64,000 bases of DNA from Prorocentrum cordatum (taxonomy: Eukaryota > Sar > Dinophyceae > Prorocentrales > Prorocentraceae). The notes under the pieces were generated by a model, which was not told the DNA's origin, made no database searches, and saw nothing but the letters and a program-made list of their open reading frames with translations. Positions 21,108 through 33,170 of the stretch are shown here, piece by piece. A program made the position numbers and the translations under genes. Where the stretch lies: the NCBI GenBank assembly GCA_963575745.1, contig CAUYUJ010014272.1:242493-306492 (forward strand), given 5' to 3'. How positions within the stretch are numbered: position 1 is the stretch's first letter; each line of letters begins with the position of its first letter.

Positions 21108-22624
21108 CCTTTGGTAAAATCTGTAATGGTCGCGGTGCGCAACTTCCTGTGCACAGCACTACCCGACGCCATTGCTTGACAATTAAAGGACAGCGGGCGC
21201 AAGCAAGAACGAGCGGTGGCATGCATGCGCTATGCTCATTGCGCGATGCTCCTGCACGCACCACACTCTATAGAACAATGCACGCACGCACGCAAACTTT
21301 GGCACTACACCTGCGTTGCGTTGCATGGGCCACCGACGACGCCACAGCAACAATAAACGCACTTGCTAGCTGTCAGCTGCACCAAAATCAGCACCACGAA
21401 GACTCTTGCAAATAATGCGAGGGCGGCCCCGACAATCAACTGCAGATGCAAGGCCCCAACCCCTGCCCCCTTACTATTGTGCCACCTACTATTACGACTA
21501 CTACGATTGCACCAGTAACGATTCCATTGTCTATCAGTTCCTACTCCATTTGACGCGTTGCTATTATGATGTTGTGTTGCACTACCCTACTCTAGTTTAC
21601 CCAGCGCTCCGCGTCTCGACTCTGTGCCGCGCTGGTTTAACGCGATCGAACCTAGTTGTTCTGCAATCCAAGCTGCACTGCGCCAGTTAACACACATCTA
21701 TCTAGCTTCATCTACGCTACTCGACACGACTCGATTAGTAAATAGGTTATTTCATTACAAATGTTATAGTCATCTTTGTTCGTTGCGCAATTCGAAGCGA
21801 CGATATTCTACTCTTGTTTACAATGGCGTATAGTGTACATCACCACTACTACCACCACCGTTGCCATATTCTATCTGCACAGTCATCCTACCCCTGTCAT
21901 GCTCGAACACACACCACTCTGCGACACTCTAGGTTGTACTAGTCGGGTATGCAATATGCCTTGGTGTGCCCCATGCTACACTACACCGATGGATGCTAAT
22001 GCCGATGCGGCAATGTGCGTGTTACTGGCATGTTGCTGTTAATATGCGCCTCTCCGAGCCGCGGTACACTGATCGCGGTCGCCTTTACGCTGTCACATGT
22101 CTTTATTTAGCCTTCTGCCACGGGCCCGCCTGAGGCCTCACTGGAAAACACCATCGTAGTCAAGATAACCATGAATCAATGCAAAAACTGCGTGGGCAAA
22201 CTAGGGGGCAATGCAACGCACACGTACAGCAATGTGCACCGATATAAACCACATCGGGAACTTGCAAGTGAGCGTCAATACGCCAAGGTGAACATGGCCG
22301 CGCAACGCCAGACCCGAGACATTCCTGTGATCGCACGCAGTGGGGCAGTGTTGCTAAGAGTGGGCTGGGCCTCTATAGGCCAGCCTATTCGGCGCACAAC
22401 GGGAGAACGCCACTGTTCTGACATGTCGGCACCAATTGCGTGCGCCAATCGCCGCAGTCAGCGGCTGGCCCGATCACGCGGATCAAGCGCCGAAGAACGA
22501 CATGAAACGCGCGACATCACAATTATGTCCGACAGTTGCCAAGCACTGGAGGCGCATACTCATGTCAACCCCCGCGCCCGTTGCATTGCTTCCCCATTGC
22601 GATGCCAACTCATCTGGTCGCCCG

Positions 22625-23431
22625 TCATACCTCCCTTCCCCGCCCATCACCCCGCAGGTCCTGGAACAAAATATCCTCGGACCTGCTGTAACCAGTGCGT
22701 CTGACTAGAAAACGATTCACCGTCACCAAGAACTTATCGTCCCCCCGCGCGGCAGCTTGAACGTTGAATGCTGAATCACAATCACGGGGAAGGCGGATAG
22801 CAGGCAACTCAGAGGATAAGGTACCACCCCAACTACTTGCATCAACCATCTTAGCAATTGCTGAAATCCAAGTTTTGCACACCCTCATGGCAGCAACTCC
22901 GCTGTTACTGGCGCGCATCACTGCAAACAGCACGCAATGGAACGGAACGTGCCGAACTGCGTCCAGGCGGGGCAACTCAATTCCAAGATCATGCCACGAT
23001 GCAGCACGCCCCACATACGCAAGCACAACCAGAACAGACCCTGAATCCATGTGGCGCCCGTGCACTGGCAGCCAGATGCCGTCGCCTAAGTATATTGTAA
23101 ACGCCCCAGGAAGCACGTTGTCTAGCTGCTGCAGAATAAGAAAAGACGCCCTAACTAGAGAGAGGACTCTCGACTTCCACTGCAGGATCCACGACAGAAG
23201 GCCTAGGAAATACAGCACCGAGCACATAAACATCCTGAAGAGCGGGCGACGGCCATTGCTGCATGTGCCCGTGATTGGTTCAGCGGCAGAGCCAGATTGC
23301 ACTAAGCTTCTCAAAGGCTTGTGCAAGTGAGATGGTGGAACCCCCAAGCCTTCTAGAAACTGCCACATATGTACGTTATTGTTGTTAACCATGAGCGCTA
23401 GCGACCCCGTGTCAGGCAGACCGCCACTCAT
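22625..23431 (-). CDS. unknown 268-aa ORF, copy 2
   Basis: Duplicate of 4,417-5,223 with an identical predicted protein. Of the ORFs in the block this is the only one seen with no amino-acid difference between copies, which weakly supports it being a genuine coding region. It keeps the possible membrane helix at residues 64-86 and the HMDSGSV motif. Function unknown. Confidence 0.4.
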   Translation of the reverse strand: MSGGLPDTGSLALMVNNNNVHMWQFLEGLGVPPSHLHKPLRSLVQSGSAAEPITGTCSNGRRPLFRMFMCSVLYFLGLLSWILQWKSRVLSLVRASFLILQQLDNVLPGAFTIYLGDGIWLPVHGRHMDSGSVLVVLAYVGRAASWHDLGIELPRLDAVRHVPFHCVLFAVMRASNSGVAAMRVCKTWISAIAKMVDASSWGGTLSSELPAIRLPRDCDSAFNVQAAARGDDKFLVTVNRFLVRRTGYSRSEDILFQDLRGDGRGREV

Positions 23432-23648
23432 TCCTTACGAAGTGAGCGCAGGTTTGCAGGCTGGCTGGGCGGCGGTGTTGCGTTTGTGGGCAAGTTTGGC
23501 TAGATAGGTGGCTATGCTGGTTGGGTTGGTTGGGCTGGCTGGTTGGGCTGGCTGGGACAGTTGGGTTTGACCAGCGCGCACTCCCGTTTCGCCCCCCGAC
23601 GCGCGCATTATTTTGTTAAATCACGTCGGCGCGTTTGGGCTATAGCTA

Positions 23649-24546
23649 CTACTCGGTGAAACGTGGATGCGCGACCAAATGAACAAGCGCAGGGGGGAAG
23701 GGGGGGAAGGGGGGGTCGGAATCTGTCTCGACAGAGCCACTGTCTATATGCCACAAAGCCGTGATAGAGATGACGTGTTCATATTCGCATTGGTTGGCCA
23801 AGCCCGCGCCTAGTTTAGCAATCGGCAGTGGGAACGTATGATGGCGCGAGCTCTCAGACTGAATCCACTCAACGTCCATGTTCCACCATCGCCAAGAATA
23901 AGAAAACGCGTCGGGTGCGCAGCGTTCAACAAGCCCACTGTCAATCTCAAACGTGCGGTTCACATCTACTGGCAGCCGCGGTCGAATCCCACGAGCCTTT
24001 TGGCCCGAAGTGGCGTGCAGCGTTGTTTCTTTAAGCAACCGCCTCACCACCCAAATTATGCAACGAGGTTGTCCCCCCCCCTTCCCCATATTCTTCACCT
24101 ACCCACGCCCCTGGGGAAATTACATTGCCTAGGGCTGCCTCAGCTACGCACCCAGAACAATGCGTGACCGCGCGCCCAAACCAACTACAAACAACGCGGA
24201 TATGGGCCCTGGATGAGTTGGCGAAAGCACGCGAAGCGTTCCGAAGTGGAAACGGCACCCTGTCTCTGAGCACATCAACAATATCCTCCAAAGCGGACCT
24301 GGTCAGCTTCGTCCGCTGATCGTCCACTCGCCGCGCAAGAAGGGTCAGCACAAACTTAAAACCATCTTCAGATCTTTCCGCTCGGAGTTGGAGAAATTCG
24401 CGTTCAAATGGCTCCAAATGCGTTGGCAGGGCCGCCAGAACTGCCATGCTGAGCCAAATAGGCCCCAGGCTGAGTGGCATGGAATGGGGAGGGGGGGCTG
24501 GCTGGCGGGAATGCACTGAAAGGCCATGCGCCAGTGCCAGGGCCAA
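23649..24546 (-). pseudogene. 298-aa ORF, copy 2, frameshifted at a C homopolymer
   Basis: Counterpart of 5,441-6,337. The plus-strand C tract has nine bases here (24,073-24,081) against eight in copy 1, splitting the frame into an N-terminal 171-codon ORF (24,031-24,546) and a C-terminal 149-codon ORF (23,649-24,098). A two-base change also replaces Lys with Gly in the C-terminal half. A homopolymer length difference is a typical sequencing error, so this may not be a real mutation. Confidence 0.6.
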
Positions 24547-25265
24547 TCTGTTTCACCAGCAATTCAGGGGCAGGCGGTCAATGTCGCTTTCTCCCCTAAG
24601 CCTCATTCTCCCCTGCGGGAAAGGTTTAGTCTTTCCCCTCCGACCACCCACCGTGAACCTAGACGAGGTGGTCCGCGACGCGTCGGAGCGCCCAAGATTG
24701 CCCAATATTGCTCCAAGAGTGCTTCATGCACTGCAATGCCACATCCAATATGCCCCAATAATATAACGCAAGATTGCCCAATATGGCTTTCAAAATGCTT
24801 CGGGGGCCCCGAGGTCAACCCGAGTCGGCTCCAAGTGGCCCAATGGCCCACCAGGAAGGCCCACCACTAGTTAGACGTGTTCTTACATTTCAAAAGGGCG
24901 GAACTGTGGAAAAGATGGGCACGGGCGAAGGTGGCAAGAGATGGCGGTAATCAGGAGGGGGGCAGGGCAAGAGAAGAGGAGGTGCACCTAGGAGGACACG
25001 TGCGGCCAGGGTGCGCAAGGACAAAAAAAAACGCGCCATGAGGTGGAACGGGCGCTGGGCGTGCGCGGTGGGGGGGGGGGGGAGCAAGCGGGGCGGCAGG
25101 CGGGCGGGTAGCGGGCGGGCGATGGGGGAAGGGGAGGGCGGGTAGATGGGAGACGGAGGGGGGGGGGGGGGTACTTAGGGCACGCGCGGGCAGTGGGCAG
25201 TGGGCATGGGCGCAAGGGGTGCGTGGGGGTGGGTAGGTGGGGGGTGTGGGAGATGCTTAACTCGC

Positions 25266-25860
25266 GCGCTTGACAATTTGCTTAAAAAACACGACGCGCA
25301 TGAGTCAACGCGAGTCGTGGTCGCGTCATTTTGCTTAAAAAATGCGGGTGCGGAAGCAAAACGTCGTTGGCGATCGCGCCACTTAGCTTACATTTGCTTA
25401 CATTTTGCTTACATTTTGCTTCAACGACCTTACATTTTGCTTCAACGACCTTACATTTTGCTTAAAAAACACGAGTGTGGAAGCAAAACGTCAAGGTCGT
25501 TGAAGCAAAACGTCAAGGTCGTTGAAGCAAAAAGTAAGGTCGTTGAAGCAAAAAGTAAGGTCGTTGAAGCAAACTGTAAGGTCATTGAGCTTAAAAAACG
25601 CGGGTAACCAGCAACGCGACGCATGCAACAAGCTAAACCAATGAAGCAAATTGAAGCAAATTGAAGCAAATTGAAGCTAATTGAAGCAAATTGACCCCGT
25701 TGAAGCACATTGTGCTTCAATTTGCTTACTTTTTGCTTGCAATTTGCTTACAATTTGCTTCGTTTTAGGCGTTTGCAGGTGTTTGCAGGTGTTTGCAGGT
25801 GTTTGCAGGTGTTTGCTGGCGTTTGCGGGCGTTTGCAGGCTAACGCCCGCAAACGTCGGG
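25266..25860. repeat. cluster of hairpin-forming minisatellites, copy 2
   Basis: Counterpart of 7,061-7,660. The TTTGCTTACATTTTGCTTA part and the GAAGCAAATT part are each one or more units shorter, so the array has changed length since the copies separated. The 14-bp terminal stem is unchanged. Confidence 0.85.
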
Positions 25861-26617
25861 TGATTCTGGCGCGCGGGGGTTGCGCAAACGCAAACGCGGG
25901 CGCGCGGCAGGAGCGGGCGGACGAGGGAGCGGGCGCGGGCGCGGGCGAGGGGCAGTGGGAGGGAGGGCAACGGCGATTAGGTAGGACGCGCGGGAAAGAG
26001 AGCGAGGTGAGGGGCAAGAAGAAGTCGGGTGGCGGAGGACGCAGGAAGAAGGAGAGAGAGGAGAGGGAAGGGGGAAAGGCGGGGAAAGGATCATGGAAAA
26101 GAAGAGGAACGAGTCACGCGGGTTCCTAATGCGTCTCCATTATGGTTCCAAGATTGCCCATATGGTAAGGGTATGGGGTTGTTTCATAAGCTTCAGTGCA
26201 TCAGGGCTTCACCGCTTTAAATTAGCATGAGTGTAAGCATTATGCGAATGCGACTCTCGCTTTAGCGCCGACCACATTCGTCTTAACAGCCCGCCAAGTA
26301 CCTTGCACAATGCGACCCACACGGGTTTCAGAACTGGAACCCCTAAGACCCTGAGACTCATACCACCATGTGATCCTGGCATGCCGTATACGGCCATGTA
26401 TATGCACCAACTACACACATATCCTGGGGCGCCAGAAGAGGGGATACATGTTTCAGCCAATCGTGTCGGCCGAGAATTCGTGCCTATTGGCCAAGAGCGC
26501 CGATGCGAGCTGACACGTCGTCGCAGCGGCGCTGCTGCAGCACGCCACTGACGCGTAAAAGAGCGGCGCTAGCAATTATTCAAGCACTGCGGATGCATCG
26601 ATCGATGCAAGCAACCG

Positions 26618-26618
26618 T

Positions 26619-26663
<45 letters not shown>

Positions 26664-26699
26664 GCCGCCGCCGCCGCCACCGTCGTCGTCGTCGTCGTC

Positions 26700-26737
<38 letters not shown>

Positions 26738-26741
26738 GTCG
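26618..26741 (+). repeat. (TCG)n microsatellite, copy 2
   Basis: Counterpart of the TCG tract in copy 1, with a CCA interruption and a different end (TCGTCGCGTCGGCG), showing microsatellite divergence between the two blocks. Confidence 0.95.
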
Positions 26742-26797
26742 GCGTCGCCATCGTCGCCCGATGGATGGCGCGATGCATCATCCGATACGCCGTACGT

Positions 26798-27679
26798 CTA
26801 CTGGTGCGCCCGCGGCGGAGCATCAGCCCCCTGCATGGCCCTCACGGCCTGCACGGCCCCGCGCGGCTGCGCCGCGCTGATCAGCTGGTTCGTCTCCGCG
26901 AGGCGGTCGGACACGAGCGCTAAGCGGTCGGCCACGACCTGCAGGCGCTCCAAGACGTCATCGAACTTCCTCTCGATGCGCTCGATGTGTTCGGTCTTCG
27001 TCTCCATGATCTGCTCCATCGCGTCGGTGATGGTCTGCGTGTGCTGCTCCAGCGCGTCGGTGATGGTCTGCGTGTGCTGCGCTGCCGCCGCTGGTGCTGG
27101 CGGTGCCGCCGCTGGTGCTGGCGGTGCCCCCGCTGGTTGTGGCGGTTCAAGTCCTGGAGCTGGCAACGCTGGCTGATTCTGCTGGTAGTTGTAGTCCGTG
27201 TAAACTCGTACGATCTGCTGCCGTCCGCGCGTAAATTGGCCCAGCTGATTCCACTGGCCCTGGGTCCTGCTAAGATGCCTGTTCCCCGTCAAATGGTCCG
27301 CTGTCACTCGGGTACCTGCATTCGAACACAAATAGCACCGCCAGAACTGGTCGGTGCGGCTCCACTCCATAAACGGCGCATCGGTCCACGTCCCGTCCTC
27401 AAACATCACTGACTGCGGGCACGTCATCTCGGTCTCCGTGAACAGGTAGGCGGCCATGCCGCCGCACTCCACGAACGAAAAAGCACAACCTGTGGTCGCC
27501 ACAACGGCTTGGGCCCAAATGGCTGTCATCGTCGCCACGGCTGGATCCACTGTGTGGCCGAGGACCCCCATCCTGATCCCCCTCATCGGCCCTATAATCA
27601 TACTCACCATCATCGTGTCCCGTGTCCTTACCACGCCCCGAAGCGGGGGCGGAGACGCGCGGCGCTGTGCATTCAACAA
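26798..27679 (-). CDS. U1/matrin-like zinc finger with coiled coil, copy 2 (intact)
   Basis: 293 codons. Residues 115-135 form Cys-x2-Cys-x10-His-x5-His (Cys115, Cys118, His129, His135) with a Leu-Thr-Gly-Asn-Arg-His ending, similar to the U1-type/matrin-type single C2H2 fingers found in RNA- or nucleic-acid-binding nuclear proteins. A Pro/Ala-rich linker (about 170-200) follows. Next come two 11-residue repeats starting Gln-His-Thr-Gln-Thr-Ile-Thr-Asp-Ala (201-222), which lead into a charged amphipathic stretch to about 270 that looks like a coiled coil. The first ~60 residues may be intron or untranslated sequence, because a CCACAG acceptor lies just before the Val-Glu-Cys-Gly-Gly region. 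Role inferred only as nucleic-acid binding plus oligomerisation. Confidence 0.55.
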   Translation of the reverse strand: MLNAQRRASPPPLRGVVRTRDTMMVSMIIGPMRGIRMGVLGHTVDPAVATMTAIWAQAVVATTGCAFSFVECGGMAAYLFTETEMTCPQSVMFEDGTWTDAPFMEWSRTDQFWRCYLCSNAGTRVTADHLTGNRHLSRTQGQWNQLGQFTRGRQQIVRVYTDYNYQQNQPALPAPGLEPPQPAGAPPAPAAAPPAPAAAAQHTQTITDALEQHTQTITDAMEQIMETKTEHIERIERKFDDVLERLQVVADRLALVSDRLAETNQLISAAQPRGAVQAVRAMQGADAPPRAHQ

Positions 27680-28070
27680 ACGAGGGCCAGCGAGGACCCA
27701 TGCTAAGCATCATAGGGCATGTGCCGCTGCGGATTCAACACGACGACCCACATGCACGCTGCGGGTAAACATATTCACAACAAAGGCCGAACGCGCGCAG
27801 CGGGTTCAAAACAAGGAAGGCCCAGACGAAGGACGAATGCGCAGGGAGCGCATGGCGCTGCGGGATCAAAACGAGGACCTAACCTGCGTGTGTTTGGTGC
27901 TGCGTTGTTGTATATGTGCGGTGGGTGATGTGTGCTTGTTCGAAGCTCGGCTATAGCGCATGCGTCCGCCGACCACGCGCGGGCCTCGAGCAGCATGAGT
28001 TAGGTTTGTTCGACGGTGCGGGGGTTCTGAGGTATCCCCAAGATAGGGGTATTCCCAAGATAGTGTAGCA

Positions 28071-28593
28071 TTGGATGGTGAGACGACACGACGATAAGAC
28101 GATACGACGACACGACGATAAAGACGCCCAAAGACCGCCGAGATCGAGCGACATTTGGCCCACAGACCGTTTCCTTAAACGTTTTTTGAAGGAAGGGGGA
28201 GGATACAATTTTTTGGCTCGGTTGTTGGAAGGGGCCCCAAGGCGAGCTCCCAAGTGATGCGCCTTGATGGGCGGAGACCAAGGTGGGGCGCTCGGGCTTC
28301 AGGAAGGGGGGGCCCTGAGGGGAGCCAATCGGGGCACCGTTGAATGGCACAGCGCGGCATAGCTAGCTATGAGCCAGGGGTGATAGTTACAGCGCTGGGC
28401 GGTGGGACGGCACAACGATATGACGATGCTACGGTACATCGTATCGGTTTATCGGCTTGTCTGTTGATCACCTGGCGGTACCATATATCGTCTTATCATC
28501 TTATCGTTTGGCGGCTTTCCACACCGTTGTATCGCCTTACCGTCTTGTCGTATTATATCATTTTATCGTTGTATCGTCGTATAGGCGCATCGT
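28071..28593. repeat. core flanked by inverted ACGATA/TATCGT satellites, copy 2
   Basis: Counterpart of 9,868-10,390, nearly identical, with two substitutions noticed in the right flank. Confidence 0.65.
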
Positions 28594-29507
28594 CTAGCTT
28601 TGAAACAGCAGGCCCCATAGTTGCCCACAATGTGTACATATATGTGTATATATATGTATATGTATGTGGATGTATGTGCGTGTGCGTGAGCTTTTCTATC
28701 CACGATGACCAGTGACAGCTCCTACCATGCCTCCAGGAGCCCTCCATGTCTCCAACGCCCCAAGGCTGCTCCCAGGAAGTCCCCAATGCTCTTGCACTGG
28801 TTTGAGACAGCCACCCCACGAAACCACACCCTGCAAAACCACTGACAGGTTTAATGTGTTGTGCAGTTCCACCGCGTCATGCCCGATGTGCCTTCAAGAC
28901 TCCACGCTGGCTCCAAGATGGCCCAGTAGAGCCTCGCGAGGCGTCCAGGGGGTGGGTGAGGGAGGCACGGTGAACCCACGAGCGCCCACTACCACCCGCA
29001 GCCCACGAGAGCCACATCAGGAACACGAGCCCAGACGAGCAAATTTCCAACCAGCAAAGGACATTGACGTAGTGTGGTTATGATGTAAGGGCAGGACAAT
29101 GGCATGGCCTTCGGGCACTGCTGGGCGTTCTGGCGGGGGGGGCAATGAGAAATAGGCCCCACCAATAGGGTTGGTAGGCAACCGTGCCAGCACCCAAGGG
29201 GCATTGCGGGAACAAAAAAATGAAGGCAATCGAGTGAGGCAGTGACGACGCGCACAAGTGTGCGACTGGCGAGGCACACGCAATCCAAGTCAAACTGCCC
29301 CGCTCTAAATGGCGATGCGCAGAGGGAGGCCGCTGCCGCGGCAAGGACGCTCTCAGCTTCAACGCACATCTCGCATGGCGCGGCGGATGCTCATCAACCC
29401 GCCTTGTGGGCATTGGCCGCTGACCAAACGTCAGACGATTAGACCAAGCGCCAACCGTGCCGTCGTACTTGGTGCCAAACACACACTCACCAACAAGAGG
29501 GGCAGCC

Positions 29508-30132
29508 TTAAACAGGCGCATCTGGTAGAGGAATAGCGCGCCGCGCAACCCTTGCGGGAGGCGCCATGCCATCATCATGGCAATGCGTGGGCGAACTGAT
29601 ATCTTCGCCCTCGTCGCAGTAGTAGTCTGCCGAGACGTTGTCAGACTGGTCATCTTGCGAATCAGACTGGTCACCCTGCGAGTCGAACTGGCCACGCTGC
29701 TCCAGCAGCTCCATCGCGGGCTCTGCGGTCCGCTCTAGCAGCGGCAGCACCACGCCCCGACGCCTCTCGTTCAGCCTGTCCCGCGACGTGCCCCTCAGCT
29801 CGTGCAACAGCTGACGCCTCAGCCTTGTATTCTCGTCCGTCAGGCCGTCGATCCCGCGCTCTGTACATGGCTGCCATATCGATCAGTCGGTCAGCCGCCG
29901 CGCTCTGCATACGGGCGGTCCTCTCCGCCGCGCGAGCATGCGCCTCGACCGACGACGACGACGACGACAACCCTTGTCGCTCGCGTCGGTCGTCGTCGCC
30001 GTCGCATTCGCTGTGGATCCCTTTCGCATTCGTCGCCGCCCTTTGTCGTGTCCGCCATTGCCGTCGGTCGTCGGCGCGTCGTCGTTGTCGCCCCTCGTCG
30101 TCGGTGTCGCCCTTGTCAGTCCTCATAGTCAT
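29508..30132 (-). pseudogene. coiled-coil ORF, copy 2, frameshifted
   Basis: Counterpart of 11,305-11,928. One extra T at 29,852 (GTCGATCCC against GTCGACCC) breaks the coiled coil after Met-Tyr-Arg-Ala-Arg. The N-terminal half runs on in a wrong frame to a stop at 29,671 (153 codons), and the C-terminal half survives as a 99-codon frame (29,508-29,807). The extra base is not in a homopolymer, so a simple length error is less likely than for the C9 tract at 24,073. Confidence 0.65.
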
Positions 30133-30163
30133 CGTCGCCGTCGTTGGCCCCTATCGGTGCCCT

Positions 30164-30708
30164 CGTCGTCGCCGTCGTCGTCGAGCTTTGTCGTTGCCGC
30201 CGTCGTCGTCGCCGTCGGCGCCGATCTTGGTCGCCGATGTCGTCGGCCATTGCCGTCGTCGCCGCCGCCGCCGCCGTCGATGCCGTCGTCGGGCAGTGAC
30301 GAGGGCCGACTGTCGACGACTCCGACGGCGTCGGCGCTGCATGGTGACGAAGACGACGGCTCTGGCGACGACACGCACCGACGACGACGTGCACGACGGC
30401 CGACGGCGACGAATACGGTTGGAGCCGACAAAGGCAACAACCGTATCCGTCGCCGTCGGCCGTCGTGCACGTCGTCGTCAGTGCGCCTCGTCGCCACAGC
30501 CGTCGCTTTCGTCAACATGCAGCGTCGGCACCGTCGGAGCCGTCGCCAGTCGGCCCTCGTCTCGTCACTGCCCGACGACGGCAACGACGGCGGCGGCGGC
30601 GGTGGCGACGGCGGCAGCGGCCGACGACATCGGCAACAAGAATCGGCGCCGACGACGACGACGACGACGATGGCGACAACGACGAAATTCGACGACGACG
30701 GCGACTAC
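30164..30708. repeat. ~540-bp imperfect palindrome, copy 2
   Basis: Counterpart of 11,961-12,499, with arms 30,164-30,421 and 30,438-30,708. There is a 3-bp expansion in a GAC run of the right arm and a few substitutions; the stem is otherwise kept. Confidence 0.85.
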
Positions 30709-31055
30709 CGACGACGACACAGAGCGACGACGACAAGCGCCTGCCACTCGGCCAGCGTCGGCTGGAGCGCCAACGCGTGGCGCAGGCGCTCGTCGTATGC
30801 AGCGCCGCCACCCTGGCGCGGCGATCTCGAGCGGCTCGGCTGGGCGGCCGCCGTGGTTGGGCCCGCGGCGCCAGCCGCGAGCAGCGGCGACGCCGTCTCT
30901 GCCCCGCGCCCCGTCACCACCATCAGTTGCCACCCCTGCGCGAAAGGGCAACCAAGCACCGTCGGGCTTGCAGGGGGCGCAGGAGTCGCCACAGCGGCCG
31001 CTTGCCCGTCGTCTTCGGCGGGCGGCGCTCCAGGCAGGAATATTGCCGCACTCAT
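30705..31055 (-). CDS. small Ala/Pro-rich ORF with RS motif, copy 2
   Basis: Counterpart of 12,498-12,848. From the chosen Met the protein looks the same as in copy 1; upstream of it the frames differ (Cys to Arg and Cys to Gly changes in the preceding codons), consistent with the upstream part being non-coding. Confidence 0.4.
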   Translation of the reverse strand: MSAAIFLPGAPPAEDDGQAAAVATPAPPASPTVLGCPFAQGWQLMVVTGRGAETASPLLAAGAAGPTTAAAQPSRSRSPRQGGGAAYDERLRHALALQPTLAEWQALVVVALCRRR

Positions 31056-32085
31056 GGGGCCTGCGCCTGGCTTGGTGCGAATACCCTCGCACGGTGCGCA
31101 ATGCTTCGCCCAGGGCACACAGCGCCCCGTAGATATCTGAACAAAAAATATTCTGCTACATAACGGACAATGGCTTTTGGGGGGTTGTGGCTTTGAGGCC
31201 CAAAGTCCAGAATCCGATGCAATTGCTACGTTGAAACCAGACAGGTATATATATGATAAGCCCTAGAAGCATGCCCAACGAACAGCGCGTGCCACGTAAC
31301 CAATACATGCGCCATACAATGCCAGCCATATACAGTCGGCACGCCTTACGAGCCACATGCACCGATAAACCATGAGCAATGCATACACCATTATGAGCCA
31401 CATCAGCCGTACATGCCCTGGACGTCCTACGCGACATGTTTACAATATCAATTGTCTGACCCTCATACGACATATGGGCACATTGCACCCTATAACGTCG
31501 GTAAGCTCCACAGGCCCTGTATATAGGCCTTGCTAGCCCTATATGCTTGGTCATCAGCACGGCCCTTGCAGGCCTCATGGCCTTCATACGCAGCAGCCAC
31601 ACAAGGCCCTATATGCACCAACTAAGCACTGACGTCACAGACGCCCACCGTAAACCCTAGACATGGCCCCACAAGGTCTATGACCCCACTTCACCGTAGA
31701 CGGCATACACGCAGATGCTACAGATAAGACGTACCAGCGCGACCAAGATTCCCAATTATTTGAATCATATACGTTGCATTGAAACCACATATAGACCACG
31801 TAACCCACGTGCACCGTCTAAGACATCAGGCTTATGAGTCTTCTGTACAAGCCTCGCGAGCCCCATCCAGCCCCGTGAGCCTTACAGGCCTTATAAGTCA
31901 CTCCAGCAATGCAAAACCAGCGGGCGGCGTCGAGGCCGCGACGAGGCGTCGGCGGCGGCGACAGAGCAGCCGCCAGACCCGCACCCAAGCGCAGTTTATC
32001 ATATAAGTCCAGCAGTCTTCTGGGCACAAGTGGTTTAAGTAGCTAGCCCTTGCAGCTTACAATCGTAACCCCTCACACTGCTCTA

Positions 32086-33170
32086 TCCCCTAGACTTCGC
32101 CGCAGCGTCCGCAAGACCCTGCAGGGGGGGGGGCGCAAAGCTGGTCATGCGATATCCTGAAGTCATTGCTAATCGACCCTGCTATACTTTGCAAACCAGG
32201 CCCTAGCAGACCCTGCAAACGAACCTGCAATGCATTCCAACACCCTGCAATACCATGCACATGACCCTGCCATGCCTTGCAATTGCCCTGCACCTCCGCT
32301 TCTGGGCGTGGATCGTCTATGAGGTTAACTCTTCCCTGGCGGCCTCTCGGGGCACTCTCAAGGCTTCGGGGCGAAGGAGGGGGGGGGGGGGCTAGGTGGC
32401 CCCACGAGGGGGGTGCGCCAAAAGAGCCCCACGAAGGTCCCAATCGAGCTACAGGAAGGCCCCACGAACGACCCCAGACTGAGCACCCCTGCTGTCAAGG
32501 GCAAGGGCCGTCATCTTGACAACCCTCGGGGCCCTCATTGAGCCAGTCTTGGGCACCATTCGGGCCCTTCGGGCGCCTTCCCAGGAGGAACCACTTGCTG
32601 TAAATGACGATAGTCGCCGTTTCGACAGCTGGATGGCCCTTGAGGCCTCGATGGGGGCTCTCCTGGGGCCCTCTTGGGACCCTCAAAGCCCTTCGGGCGC
32701 CCTCCCCAGGCACCGAAAAGGCCCTCAGAATGCTTCAAGAGGGACCCACAATGAGCCCACCTGCTGTCAACGATGAGGGCAAGGACCTTAGGCCTTCGGG
32801 GCCCATATTTGGGCCCTCCTGGGCACGTCTATGAGCCTGGCTTGTACCCTTAAGGGCCCCTCCCCCAGGGCCCTTGGGCAAGCCCAAGAGGAGCACCCCC
32901 CCCCCCCCCTGCAGCCAAAGACAAGGGCAGTCACGACCAGGTGGCACTCGTGGGGTCCCCCTTGAGACCCTCCTGGCGTCATCCCGCGGCCTTATTGGGG
33001 CTTATTGGAACCATCTTAAGGCTCATCCCAAATCCCCTTTGATGCAACATTGCCCCCCCCACACCACTACCACTCTCGGGGCCACCCCGGGGCTCTCGGT
33101 TGCGCTGCATGCTGCCACATTGCATGTTGCAACGCATCCCTGACCAAGACATCTTGTCTAGTCATCTTAT
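32086..33170. repeat. GCAATGC and CCAAGA-type repeats after copy 2
   Basis: 32,160-32,290 consists of CCCTGCAATGC/CTTGCAA-like motifs. 32,395-33,090 consists of degenerate GGGCCCTCNTGGG/CCCAAGAGG units with a G tract near 32,381 and a C tract near 32,899. No gene seen. Confidence 0.7.

Larger units (their letters stand above)
18205..32085. repeat. 13.9-kb duplicated block, copy 2
   Basis: Direct repeat of 1-13,900. Here the sequence continues past the point where copy 1 meets the N gap, so the true right boundary of homology cannot be seen. The left boundary is also unresolved because copy 1 begins at the window edge. All six minus-strand ORFs of copy 1 are recognisable, but indels differ: the 298-aa ORF and the coiled-coil ORF are frameshifted here, whereas the zinc-finger ORF is intact only here. 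Confidence 0.97.
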
